Origin: an uncultured Bacteroidota bacterium
GTDB taxonomy: Bacteria; Bacteroidota; Bacteroidia; UKL13-3
Direction: 5' to 3'
Assembly (NCBI GenBank): GCA_903910445.1
Contig: CAIVZR010000034.1
Location: 1 to 64,000 of the forward strand
Length of the DNA stretch: 64,000 nt
The position numbers and the translations under genes are program-made. Every line of letters begins with the position of its first letter. The stretch's first letter is position 1. Below are positions 27,964 to 36,015 of this stretch, piece after piece. The notes under the pieces are model-generated. The model made no database searches and had not been told where the DNA came from. It saw only the letters and a program-made list of their open reading frames with translations.

Positions 27964-29298
27964 ATGCGGAAGATATTATTTCTCTTGCTATTCTATGTGA
28001 GTTCCATGCTCCACGCCCAGTTGGTGAGTGTCGATTATTTGATGGGGGAGAAGCAATCTACTGTTGATTTGTATCAGCGTCCTGATAAGTCAATTCCAGC
28101 AATCATTCTTAAAATGAATTTCGCCGACGATTCCATCATGAATCCTCAGGTGGCAAAAGCGCTCAAGGGCAAGGCGGTGTATGAAATTCATCTGGTGTAT
28201 TCTGAGTATCGTCAGGTAACGAATTTCGATCAACCCGAATTGAATCGTACGCGTTTAGAGAATTTAAAAAAGATAGCCCCTCAAGTTTTTAATGCCACGA
28301 ATATCAAATGGAAATTCATTGCCCAAACAGGCTGTCATAACCCTGATGAATGCCAGAAGTTTTTTCATGGATTCGTGATCTTCTTCCAGCAGCCTACCAC
28401 CAAGGAAACAGCCAAGAAGGACGCCGATTTTTTAGACGCCAATTTCAAGCCCGAGCCGGTGGATACTATCGAAGAGGTGAAGAAGAAAAAGGTCATCGTG
28501 GGGCATTACTATGTGCCAAAAGCCAAATGGAAACAACGCAAAGGCATTCAATATGAAAAGGCAGGTATATGGAATCGTAAACGTAAAAATATTTATGATA
28601 CCTTACTAGTGCATACCAAACGCGTGATCTATGATTATCCATTTAAGTACTATATGGCGGATAAGAAATATTTCACCGATAGTACCATCAACAAAATAAT
28701 GCGGCGCAACAACTGGAATAAAATGTTGTTAGTAACCGATGTGACTGGAAGCATGACCCAGTATATTTTGCAATTGCTCGCCTGGACCGCCGTGGATAGT
28801 AATTTGAAACGAGTCAAGACCTTTGTAGTATTTAATGATGGCGATAACAGGCCCGATATTTCCAAACCCATGGGGGCTACTGGCGGCATTTATCCTTTAA
28901 CGCCACAATCGCCCGAGTATGTGTTTAAAGAAATACGTAAGGTGATGGCTAAAGGCAATGGGGGAGGAGACATCCCAGAGAATGATATTGAGGCACTCAT
29001 TAAAGCTTTCGAAACTTGCAAAGATTGTAGTGAAGCGATATTGATTGCGGATAATCTCAGTGATTGTCGCGACTTCCCGCTGCTTTGGAAGATTAAGAAA
29101 CCCATTCATATCATTCTATGTGGCACTGCCGATGGGGTCAATACACAGTATCTTGAAATTGCTCGGCGCACGGGTGGAAGTGTGCATACCATTGAACAAG
29201 ACATCGTCAATCTCTCTAAAATGAATGATGGAGAATCCTTTTATGTGGGCAAGCAAAAGTTCATGTTAAAAGATGAAAAATTTGTACTCACCCGCTAA
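27964..29298 (+). CDS. Secreted protein with von Willebrand A-like domain
   Basis: The 444-residue product has a signal peptide (MRKILFLLLFYVSSMLHAQ). The N-terminal half (20-240) is unassigned and carries a Lys-rich linker. The C-terminal half (about 250-420) has a vWA/Rossmann-like layout. MLLVTDVTGSMTQY supplies a MIDAS-type D-x-T-G-S-M, VKTFVVFNDGD is the next strand, GNGGGDIPENDIEALIKA a Thr/Asp-loop equivalent, and EAILIADNLSDC and PIHIILCG are later strands. It probably binds a divalent cation and a protein partner in the periplasm or outside. No operon partner is evident; the flanking gene at 29307 is convergent. The function is unknown. Confidence 0.75.
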   Translation: MRKILFLLLFYVSSMLHAQLVSVDYLMGEKQSTVDLYQRPDKSIPAIILKMNFADDSIMNPQVAKALKGKAVYEIHLVYSEYRQVTNFDQPELNRTRLENLKKIAPQVFNATNIKWKFIAQTGCHNPDECQKFFHGFVIFFQQPTTKETAKKDADFLDANFKPEPVDTIEEVKKKKVIVGHYYVPKAKWKQRKGIQYEKAGIWNRKRKNIYDTLLVHTKRVIYDYPFKYYMADKKYFTDSTINKIMRRNNWNKMLLVTDVTGSMTQYILQLLAWTAVDSNLKRVKTFVVFNDGDNRPDISKPMGATGGIYPLTPQSPEYVFKEIRKVMAKGNGGGDIPENDIEALIKAFETCKDCSEAILIADNLSDCRDFPLLWKIKKPIHIILCGTADGVNTQYLEIARRTGGSVHTIEQDIVNLSKMNDGESFYVGKQKFMLKDEKFVLTR

Positions 29299-29306
29299 AA
29301 ATTTTA

Positions 29307-29543
29307 TTACTTTTTAGTAGGCTTTTCAGGTGCCAAACTATCATCTACAATTTCATCATCGGGCATGGCATCAATCTTTTTCATTATGGCCTCTTGAGCC
29401 GAATCCATATCATGCTGGGTCTTGATTTCCAAGGAATCCACCTTTTTGTTATCAGATTTTTCTTTGGCTGTTTCTTGGCAGGCACTTACGAGTAATATAA
29501 TAAATAGAAGCGTTGATAGGATTGCGGTGACGTTGCGTTTCAT
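29307..29543 (-). CDS. Small hypothetical lipoprotein
   Basis: The 78-residue product has a signal and lipobox (ILLVSAC22). The mature part is a charged, Asp/Glu/Lys-rich tail of about 56 residues with no hydrophobic core, likely disordered or helical. It converges on the vWA-like gene with only 8 bases between the stops. It is probably exported and lipid-anchored. The function is unknown. Confidence 0.65.
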   Translation of the reverse strand: MKRNVTAILSTLLFIILLVSACQETAKEKSDNKKVDSLEIKTQHDMDSAQEAIMKKIDAMPDDEIVDDSLAPEKPTKK

Positions 29544-29589
29544 GGGTATATAAAAAGTTAATAGGGCTCAAAAGTAGCATAAAATTTAT

Positions 29590-29621
29590 TTTGAAAGAAT
29601 CGCAGATAACAATTACCTTTG
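29590..29621 (+). promoter_or_regulatory. Promoter of the Cys-rich lipoprotein gene
   Basis: TTTG at 29590-29593 and TACCTTTG at 29614-29621 are separated by 20 bases, a full match to the Bacteroidota consensus in sequence and spacing. It leaves a leader of about 35 bases before the ATG at 29659. Confidence 0.7.
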
Positions 29622-29658
29622 CGCCCAAATTAAAATAATAATATAATTCATTTTTATC

Positions 29659-30192
29659 ATGAAATTTAAATTTTTAGCTCTTGCAACTGTTGTTGCTTTA
29701 TTTATCGCTTCTTGCGGAGGCGTTGACAAAGGTTTAGTAGATAATATCACCAAATTTGAAGGTGATTGGACTGCTATGGTTACTCATGTAAATGGTATCT
29801 CTGATACTATGACTGCTACTGCTGACGAAACAATGAAAGCATGTGAAGAAGCTTGCAGCAAAGAATGTACTGATAAGAAGATGACTGCAGCAATGGATTC
29901 AATGAAAGAAGCTTGCAAGATTTCTAAAGAAGGAATGACTTCTACAATTGCTAATATCACTGATTTTAAAGCTAAATTGAAAACATCAACAGATGAGTTC
30001 ACTGCTTGGAAAGAAAAAGTAATGAAAGGCGAAATTAAAGCGGAAGATGCTACCAAAGCATTGGATGAATACAAAGCTAAATTGGCTGAAGCTCAAGATC
30101 AAATTGTTGCATTCCAATCAGCTTTCGATAGCTCTAAGGCAGAATGTACTTCTTCTTGCGATGAAGCTAAAAGCTGCTGCGAGAAGAAATAA
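29659..30192 (+). CDS. Cysteine-rich helical lipoprotein
   Basis: The 177-residue product has a lipobox (FIASC19). The mature chain is almost entirely charged helix, with cysteines at 62, 66, 70, 86 and at 163, 167, 173, 174. The i/i+4 spacing of C62-C66-C70 and C163-C167 places them on one helix face at both ends of the molecule, as in a helical hairpin closed by disulfides or a metal site. Strong promoter and terminator signals flank it, so it is a monocistronic and probably well-expressed gene. No family was recognised. Confidence 0.78.
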   Translation: MKFKFLALATVVALFIASCGGVDKGLVDNITKFEGDWTAMVTHVNGISDTMTATADETMKACEEACSKECTDKKMTAAMDSMKEACKISKEGMTSTIANITDFKAKLKTSTDEFTAWKEKVMKGEIKAEDATKALDEYKAKLAEAQDQIVAFQSAFDSSKAECTSSCDEAKSCCEKK

Positions 30193-30211
30193 TTTTCTTT
30201 AATAATAATTT

Positions 30212-30243
30212 AAAAAGGCTGCCCGAATAAGGCAGCCTTTTTT
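30212..30243 (+). terminator. Terminator of the Cys-rich lipoprotein gene
   Basis: A 12-base perfect stem with the GGCTGCC / GGCAGCC core and a 7-base loop ends in a T-run. The T-run merges with the minus-7 box of the next gene, so terminator and promoter share bases. Confidence 0.92.
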
Positions 30244-30250
30244 ATTTTTG
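30243..30250 (+). promoter_or_regulatory. Minus-7 element of the RidA-family gene (TATTTTTG)
   Basis: TATTTTTG matches TAnnTTTG, and only four bases separate it from the ATG at 30255. The minus-33 region falls inside the preceding terminator stem. Confidence 0.55.
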
Positions 30251-30254
30251 CAGT

Positions 30255-30668
30255 ATGGAAGATAAAATCAATTCGTCGAAGGCTCCCGAACCAGTAGGAT
30301 TATACCCACATGCACGCAAAGTAGGCAACCTACTCTTTTTGTCGGGTGTGGGTCCTCGCGAAAAGGGAAACAAAAACATACCCGGTGTGGAATTGAATGA
30401 AGCGGGAGAAATTGTAAGTTATGATATCGAAACGCAATGCCATAGCGTGTTTCGCAATATCAAATACATCTTAGAAGACGCCGGCAGTAGCTGGGATAAA
30501 ATTGTTGATGTAACCGTTTTTCTTACCAATATGAAAGACGATTTTAAAACCTACAATCGTATTTACGCCGAGTATTTTAAAGATAACTTACCCTGCCGAA
30601 CCACCTGCGAAATTAATTGCCTTCCAACCCCAATAGCGATTGAGTTGAAAGTGATTGCAACAATCTAA
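30255..30668 (+). CDS. RidA/YjgF family enamine deaminase, possibly 2-aminomuconate deaminase-like
   Basis: The 137-residue soluble protein has the RidA fold marks: VGNLLFLSGVGPR, TQCHSVFRNIKYILEDAGSS, KIVDVTVFLTNMKDDF, and CRTTCEINCLPTPIAIELKVIA. The conserved Arg (R594-type position in CRTT) and terminal Glu (E in IELKV) expected for enamine/imine hydrolysis are present. The GVGPR and PTPIAIELK blocks recall the 2-aminomuconate deaminase branch of 3-hydroxyanthranilate degradation. No pathway genes lie nearby to confirm it. General reactive-enamine clearance is the safe call. Confidence 0.85.
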   Translation: MEDKINSSKAPEPVGLYPHARKVGNLLFLSGVGPREKGNKNIPGVELNEAGEIVSYDIETQCHSVFRNIKYILEDAGSSWDKIVDVTVFLTNMKDDFKTYNRIYAEYFKDNLPCRTTCEINCLPTPIAIELKVIATI

Positions 30669-30673
30669 GGAAT

Positions 30674-32398
30674 TTACTCCACTACAATTTTAGAAGTGCT
30701 TTGATATCCATCCTTTGCTACGATGGATAAATAATAGATGCCTGAAGCGCCGAGTATTCCTGGAGCGAGTGTGATGTTTCCGCCCTCGAAATTCCCACTC
30801 AAAATGCATTGATTCAAATTATTAAAAACCTGATAAGTACCTTGAGGATGTGAGCTTAGGAGGATTTCTAAACTTCCTTGCCCTGTTGCAAATTTCATTG
30901 CATTAAGTATAAGTGGCGACGAAGTGAAAATTGGTTTGGACGTATTAACTCCCGTATACCATGGCAGTATATGCGTTTCGGCAAAGGTTCTCCAAATGGT
31001 TTCAGTATGCACCCCACCATACAAAGCTGAGTCGGCACGGATAAACAAATAAGCCGTTTGAGGCATAGTTAAATTATTGGTGAGGTAATAAAAGGTTTGT
31101 AGGGTCAATCGATCGGTGATGGTCTTCCCAAGTTTGAAATAAATTCTGAGCAAGGCACTCGACCATAGCTCACTATTATCATAAATATTTCCAGTAAGTG
31201 CTTGCGGGTAAATTTTAGGGCTCGCCATATTTCTTCCAACCCAGCCTACGCTTGGATTATTACCATCCCAAAACGCAAATTTCTTCCAGCCAAACGAATC
31301 AATGCTAAATTTATAAGTGGTGGCCATATAATCCATCATGCCCTCTTCAATGGCTTGTCGCTCAAGCCCATTGGCCGTATTTGGTGAAGCATATTCACGC
31401 AAGCTATGCGAATACTCATGTACAATTACTTCTGCATCTTCGGCATCGTCGATGCCACCAGTTCCATAAATCAATCCCCAACCTGGTAAGAACATAGAGT
31501 TATCATCTTTCTGCCCGTGCGCATCGTAAGGCGTTGGTAAATAACCAATGGTATCGAAGCCAATGCTGGTAAGGTATTTATGAAAGGTAGTGATATGATA
31601 AAAAACCATCACATCTTCAAACTCATGCTGATGGCGAGTATAATCAAACGAAGTATCCTTGCGATATACTGGGTCGTATGAGGTATTCAAATTGTATTTG
31701 AACGGGACTAAATAACGATTGCGCAACCAAAATGTATCGAGGTTGAAAGTAGCGGTGACCTGCTTCCAGATGCGTTCGGCATTTAGAACAGCGACGTCAC
31801 TATCATTATAATCGATATAAGGCGCTGTATAGGTTTTATGCGCTGTTGTTAGCGGGTCGGTATTAAATACCTTTACCCTTACGGTACTGTCTTTTGGGAA
31901 GGCATACAAAGCGATATCTGTAGCATTGATAAGGTGATGTTGCGTATCAAAAATTTGTTCTTCTACATTTTGTGTTTCCTCATTGTATTTGGTTTGAATG
32001 CTCACCGGTATCCATTCGTTATTAAAATACCAGCTAAAACCTTTGTCTAATAATTGCTCTGGCACATCTTGAAATACATCATAGATAACTAAAAACTGCG
32101 ATGTGTTATGATTGAATATCACATTAGCAAATCCATGATAAACAGGGGCCTGATTTTTTAGTTGGCGAAAATGATATACTGTACTTGCTTCAGTACCTCG
32201 GGTGATATTCGCTTCTAACTCGCAATGCAAGGCCGTTTCCAAAAATTGCCCTACCTTCTTTAAATCTGTTGATTCGCAACTGGTATTGGGGTAATATAAA
32301 AAATGTGCCTCCCGATGGGCATAAAATGCACTATTGTTTTGTGATATTCCCTGCATCGTAATGAAGATGAGGAGTGAAAGAAGGGTTAGCGTTCGCAT
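30674..32398 (-). CDS. Secreted M36/M4-like metallopeptidase with type IX-like sorting tail
   Basis: From the ATG at 32398 (MRTLTLLSLLIFITMQGISQ) the product has 574 residues; a TTG three codons earlier is less likely. It reads as signal peptide, propeptide-like region (about 20-200), and a gluzincin catalytic domain. HEYSHSLREY supplies HExxH, and EEGMMDYMA, about 20 residues on, supplies the third zinc ligand as in thermolysin/fungalysin. The last roughly 75 residues (SSHPQGTYQVFNN...GIYYLSIVAKDGYQSTSKIVV) resemble the T9SS type A C-terminal sorting domain, predicting export across the outer membrane. It converges on ridA. Confidence 0.83.
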   Translation of the reverse strand: MRTLTLLSLLIFITMQGISQNNSAFYAHREAHFLYYPNTSCESTDLKKVGQFLETALHCELEANITRGTEASTVYHFRQLKNQAPVYHGFANVIFNHNTSQFLVIYDVFQDVPEQLLDKGFSWYFNNEWIPVSIQTKYNEETQNVEEQIFDTQHHLINATDIALYAFPKDSTVRVKVFNTDPLTTAHKTYTAPYIDYNDSDVAVLNAERIWKQVTATFNLDTFWLRNRYLVPFKYNLNTSYDPVYRKDTSFDYTRHQHEFEDVMVFYHITTFHKYLTSIGFDTIGYLPTPYDAHGQKDDNSMFLPGWGLIYGTGGIDDAEDAEVIVHEYSHSLREYASPNTANGLERQAIEEGMMDYMATTYKFSIDSFGWKKFAFWDGNNPSVGWVGRNMASPKIYPQALTGNIYDNSELWSSALLRIYFKLGKTITDRLTLQTFYYLTNNLTMPQTAYLFIRADSALYGGVHTETIWRTFAETHILPWYTGVNTSKPIFTSSPLILNAMKFATGQGSLEILLSSHPQGTYQVFNNLNQCILSGNFEGGNITLAPGILGASGIYYLSIVAKDGYQSTSKIVVE

Positions 32399-32458
32399 GA
32401 AATACAAGGTTACTAAATTAGTTCGTTTATTTTGTTAAATGGTTGCATCTGCAAGGGT

Positions 32459-32493
32459 AAAATAAAAAATGCATACCGAAAATTCGATATGCA
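32459..32493 (-). terminator. Terminator of dnaA
   Basis: On the minus strand the arms TGCATATCGAA and TTCGGTATGCA (11 bases, one G-U pair) are followed by a T-rich tail. The structure lies 29 bases past the dnaA stop. Confidence 0.85.
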
Positions 32494-32522
32494 CTCTTTG
32501 TATTATTTGATTTGACTCCGTT

Positions 32523-33971
32523 TTAAACGGTATTGATCTTGATTTTCTTTCCAATCTCCACTACATCATTCTTGAATTGTTTGTCAGTTTCCATCAAATC
32601 GTTTACGGTTTGGCAAGCATGAATAACAGTACTATGGTCGCGGCCTCCAAAGAACATACCAATGGTTTTTAACGACGACTTGGTAAGGTCTTTAGCGAAG
32701 AACATAGAGATTTGACGAGCTTGAACAATTTCGCGTTTACGTGTTTTTGATTTCACTAACTCAACTGAGATTTTATAATAATCACATACCACTTTTTGTA
32801 TGTAGTCGATACTGATTTCACGGCTAGAGTTCTTCACAAAATTCTTAATCATCTGCTTGGCTAGGTCCAGATCAATCTGACGACGATTCAAGGAAGCTTG
32901 AGCTAACAATGAAATCATGGCGCCTTCGAGTTCACGGATATTGGTATTGATATTATGAGCTACAAATTCAACCACTTCTTGCGGCAATTGTACACCCTCT
33001 TGATACATTTTTTGTTTTAATATTTCAATACGTGTTTCGAAATCAGGTGTGGTAAGTTCAGCACTTAATCCCCATTTGAAGCGACTCAACAAACGCTCGT
33101 CCATTCCTTTCAAATCTTTAGGAGCACGGTCGCTGGTTAAAATCAATTGCTTGCCCGATTGATGCAATGCATTGAAAATTTGGAAGAAAATTTCTTGCGT
33201 CTTTTCTCTTCCACTTAAAAACTGCACATCATCTAAAATCAAAACATCGATATACTGATAGAAATTCATGAAGTCATTGAATTTCTCATTTCTCATGCTA
33301 TCAACAAACTGATTGGTGAACTTATCAGAACTTACATATAAAACGATTTTGTTTTTATGTAGCTGTTTGATTTGATTTCCAATAGCGTGTACTAAATGTG
33401 TTTTACCCAAACCTACACCACCAAAAATCATCAATGGGTTAAAGGCAGTACCAGCTGGTTTTGCAGCCACATTAACTCCCGCAGTGCGCGCAAGGCGGTT
33501 ACTTTCTCCTTCGATAAAACTATCGAATACATAGATAGGATTAAGATTGCTTTCGATATTGTATTTCTTAATACCAGGTATTACAAACGGGTTCTTAATT
33601 GTGGTTCCAACATTGAATGGAATATTTACTTCATTATTCTCATGCTTTTGTCCGTGTGCTGTTGGAAGATTGATTGTATATGGTTTTGAGTTGTTATTTT
33701 CAACAATGATACTGTATTCCAGTCTTCCTTCTTTACCAAGTTCCTGCTTGATGGTTTTACGAAGTAATGTAACATAATGTTCTTCCAGCCATTCGTAAAA
33801 AAACTGACTGGGAACTTGAATGGTTAAAACATTACTTTCCAATTTTACAGGTACAATCGGCTCGAACCACGTTTTGAAGCTTTGTGCAGGTAAATTATCT
33901 TGTATCAATTTCAAACAGTTCTGCCATATTGCTGCGTGATTCTTTTCTGTACCTTGTGTGGTCATAGACAT
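32523..33971 (-). CDS. dnaA: Chromosomal replication initiator DnaA
   Basis: 482 residues with all four DnaA domains. Domain I (about 10-85, WQNCLKLIQDNLPAQSFKTWF) is followed by a variable linker. The AAA+ core has Walker A GGVGLGKTH and Walker B VLILDDVQFL, with arginine-finger region DERLLSRFKWGL. The C-terminal DNA-binding domain carries the signature GGRDHSTVIHACQTV. ATP-DnaA binds DnaA boxes at oriC and melts it. No DnaA-box cluster was recognised in the flanking 200 bases. The usual dnaN neighbour is absent. The start is the first ATG of MSMTTQ; M3 is an alternative. Confidence 0.97.
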   Translation of the reverse strand: MSMTTQGTEKNHAAIWQNCLKLIQDNLPAQSFKTWFEPIVPVKLESNVLTIQVPSQFFYEWLEEHYVTLLRKTIKQELGKEGRLEYSIIVENNNSKPYTINLPTAHGQKHENNEVNIPFNVGTTIKNPFVIPGIKKYNIESNLNPIYVFDSFIEGESNRLARTAGVNVAAKPAGTAFNPLMIFGGVGLGKTHLVHAIGNQIKQLHKNKIVLYVSSDKFTNQFVDSMRNEKFNDFMNFYQYIDVLILDDVQFLSGREKTQEIFFQIFNALHQSGKQLILTSDRAPKDLKGMDERLLSRFKWGLSAELTTPDFETRIEILKQKMYQEGVQLPQEVVEFVAHNINTNIRELEGAMISLLAQASLNRRQIDLDLAKQMIKNFVKNSSREISIDYIQKVVCDYYKISVELVKSKTRKREIVQARQISMFFAKDLTKSSLKTIGMFFGGRDHSTVIHACQTVNDLMETDKQFKNDVVEIGKKIKINTV

Positions 33972-34172
33972 TTTCGTAATTAGTAAACTCTTCTTATATA
34001 ATATGTAAAATCTCCCCCCGCCCCTGCAAAATATTAAAGCCTATTTTTCCTTGATGACAAAATTTAAGTGTTCAAAAATTATGTCAGTTATTTTGTTATC
34101 AATAAAATAATGTTGAGATGTAGGTTTTAAATACTGTTGTAAAAATGAAGTAAAAAATATTCATAAAAAAAT
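33972..34172. other. dnaA upstream spacer
   Basis: 200 AT-rich bases upstream of dnaA and downstream of the metallophosphatase gene. A near-consensus ATATTTTG box lies about 55 bases before the dnaA start on the minus strand. No convincing TTATCCACA-type box was found. Confidence 0.4.
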
Positions 34173-35135
34173 TTATTTTGGATTATTTTGATTTGTTTTT
34201 TTAGCAACAACAACAGTATGATGTTTTGACCATTTTCTCTTTGATTTTTTCTCAAGAAAAAAATCAACTCTGCCTAAATTTATCCCTGCCCAACCCACTT
34301 GAAAAATTAAAACTTCATTTCCCGCGCTATTTTTTATACTTGCAGGGGCATCCATAAACGTATGGGTATGTCCTCCAATAATTAAATCGATATCTTTTGT
34401 CTGTGCTGCCAATATTTCATCACTCACAATATTCTCCTTATACTTGTAACCCAAGTGGGATAAGCATATTACGATTTCGCAATGTTCTTCTTCTTTTAGT
34501 ATAGCAACCGTTTTTTTTGCAGTTTCTATTGGGTCGTTGTATTGTGTCTCTCCGTACATTTTGGCAGGTACCAACCCATCGAGCTTTATACCAATTCCAA
34601 ATACCCCAATTCTAACTCCGTCTTTTACAAAAACTTGATAGGGTTTAAATTTATCTTTTAATAAGGTATTACTGAAGTTGTAATTTGCATTTAAAATTGG
34701 GAAATTTGCATGTACTAATTGCTTGTTTAATCCATCCAATCCTGCATCAAAATCATGGTTGCCTAAGGTACCTGCATCGTACCCCATTTTGCTCATCAAA
34801 CGGTACTCCAACTCACCTCCGTAAAAATTAAAATAGGGGGTTCCTTGAAAAACATCTCCGTCATCAAGTAATAATACGTTTTTTTCCTGCTTACGAATTT
34901 CATTGATAATACTCGCCCGATAAACTGCCCCTCCCATACCCGAAAATTTACCTCCATCCTCTGGGAATGGTTCAATTCTACTATGCCAATCGTTGGTATG
35001 TAAAATGGTAATTTTTGTATATGCATCGGTATTGGCCAACAAGCTCGTAGGGAAGCTATAGAAGGCCAGAAAAGCTCCCGCACCCGCAATATCACGAATA
35101 AACTTTCTTCTACTTTTGTAGTTGTACTCTTCCAT
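34173..35135 (-). CDS. Metallophosphatase half of a split 5'-nucleotidase
   Basis: The 320-residue exported protein has a Tat-like N-terminus (KSRRKFIRDIAGAGAFLAF, R9-R10). It carries the calcineurin-like phosphatase core with the metal-binding blocks of UshA-type enzymes: TILHTNDWHSRIEPF, LLDDGDVFQG, LGNHDFDAGLDG, CLSHLGYK and IIGGHTHTF. The C-terminal substrate-binding domain of 5'-nucleotidases is absent here and is encoded by the upstream gene. The ATG at 35135 overlaps that gene by 26 bases, so the two are translationally coupled. The two products likely form one periplasmic nucleotidase. Confidence 0.9.
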   Translation of the reverse strand: MEEYNYKSRRKFIRDIAGAGAFLAFYSFPTSLLANTDAYTKITILHTNDWHSRIEPFPEDGGKFSGMGGAVYRASIINEIRKQEKNVLLLDDGDVFQGTPYFNFYGGELEYRLMSKMGYDAGTLGNHDFDAGLDGLNKQLVHANFPILNANYNFSNTLLKDKFKPYQVFVKDGVRIGVFGIGIKLDGLVPAKMYGETQYNDPIETAKKTVAILKEEEHCEIVICLSHLGYKYKENIVSDEILAAQTKDIDLIIGGHTHTFMDAPASIKNSAGNEVLIFQVGWAGINLGRVDFFLEKKSKRKWSKHHTVVVAKKTNQNNPK

Positions 35136-35844
35136 CAGCAGTATAGTTTAAGGGTTGTGGATGTGATTTGAAATATTCGAAAAGCATATCACGCAGTTTC
35201 ACGCTTTTTAATTCTTTGGGAACATCTTTTAAGAAGTTCATATTATCGCCCCCATTGGCTAAATAGTCGTTGGTAGCATACACATATTGATGAGCGAGCA
35301 CCAAGGCTTCATTATTAACGGTAATATTGATGGGTTTATTATCTTGTATTGTATATCGTACGCCCGATATTGGATCACCTCCTCGCTTGGCACTGTATTC
35401 TAATATTTTGAATAGGGTATTGCCATCAATAGTCATCACCACAATTTCATTGTCAAATGGCATCAACTCATAAATGGTAGTTACTTTGATAGGCCCCGCT
35501 GCAATACCTTGAATTCGAAGTCCGCCACTATTGAAAAAAGACACATCTATTTTTTTGTGATATAATTTCTCGGCCTCTTCTCTGATGGCGTCTGCAAAAA
35601 AATCGCCCAAACTTCCTTCCGGCTTTTTGCTTGAGAGCGTAATGGCATTGGTGCCAATTATCGCATTCATTTGCGAATCGAGTGCGTTCTTGTAAGGTGC
35701 TATGATTCCTATAATTGAAGTATCAGCACTAACGGCCTGTTTCTTCGTCTCAATATGGTATTCATCCCATTGTATCTGTGTGGTATGATAAGTCTTGCAA
35801 GCAGCAAGAAGCATCAAGAGCAGATAAATGGTTTTTTTGTACAT
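35110..35844 (-). CDS. Substrate-binding half of a split 5'-nucleotidase, lipoprotein
   Basis: The 244-residue product has a lipobox (LLMLLAAC16). The mature part is the 5_nucleotid_C domain: LGDFFADAIREEAEKL, DVSFFNSGGLRIQGIAAGPI, TTIYELMPFDNEIVVMTIDG, SGVRYTI and YATNDYLANGGDN. It carries the base-binding aromatic region but no phosphatase metal site. In usual 5'-nucleotidases this domain follows the phosphatase. Here it is encoded first and overlaps the phosphatase gene. Lipidation would anchor the pair to a membrane. Confidence 0.9.
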   Translation of the reverse strand: MYKKTIYLLLMLLAACKTYHTTQIQWDEYHIETKKQAVSADTSIIGIIAPYKNALDSQMNAIIGTNAITLSSKKPEGSLGDFFADAIREEAEKLYHKKIDVSFFNSGGLRIQGIAAGPIKVTTIYELMPFDNEIVVMTIDGNTLFKILEYSAKRGGDPISGVRYTIQDNKPINITVNNEALVLAHQYVYATNDYLANGGDNMNFLKDVPKELKSVKLRDMLFEYFKSHPQPLNYTADGRVQLQK

Positions 35845-35958
35845 GTTTATTTTGTGGGTGCAAATATGTGAAGAAGAGGTTGAATAAAAATATTATTTTT
35901 TATGTTTTTAATCATTACATTGATAGCAAAAAAACTAGAAGAAAATTGGCAATTGACG

Positions 35959-35989
35959 TTGCCTGCAAATGTATTAATCAGTAAATTCG
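35959..35989 (+). promoter_or_regulatory. Promoter of ffh
   Basis: TTG at 35959-35961 and TAAATTCG at 35982-35989 are 20 bases apart. The box lies inside the longest open frame, showing that translation starts downstream at 36016 rather than at 35902. Confidence 0.55.
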
Positions 35990-36015
35990 CACTTCTAAAA
36001 AAAATACTGTGTTTT

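Noticed and set aside
33972-34172. oriC next to dnaA
   Set aside because: No cluster of DnaA boxes or clear AT-rich unwinding element could be recognised, and dnaN is not adjacent.
35902-36015. Longer N-terminus of Ffh from 35902
   Set aside because: The extra residues are absent from Ffh proteins and include the TAAATTCG promoter box; the canonical MFDNLSSKL starts at 36016.
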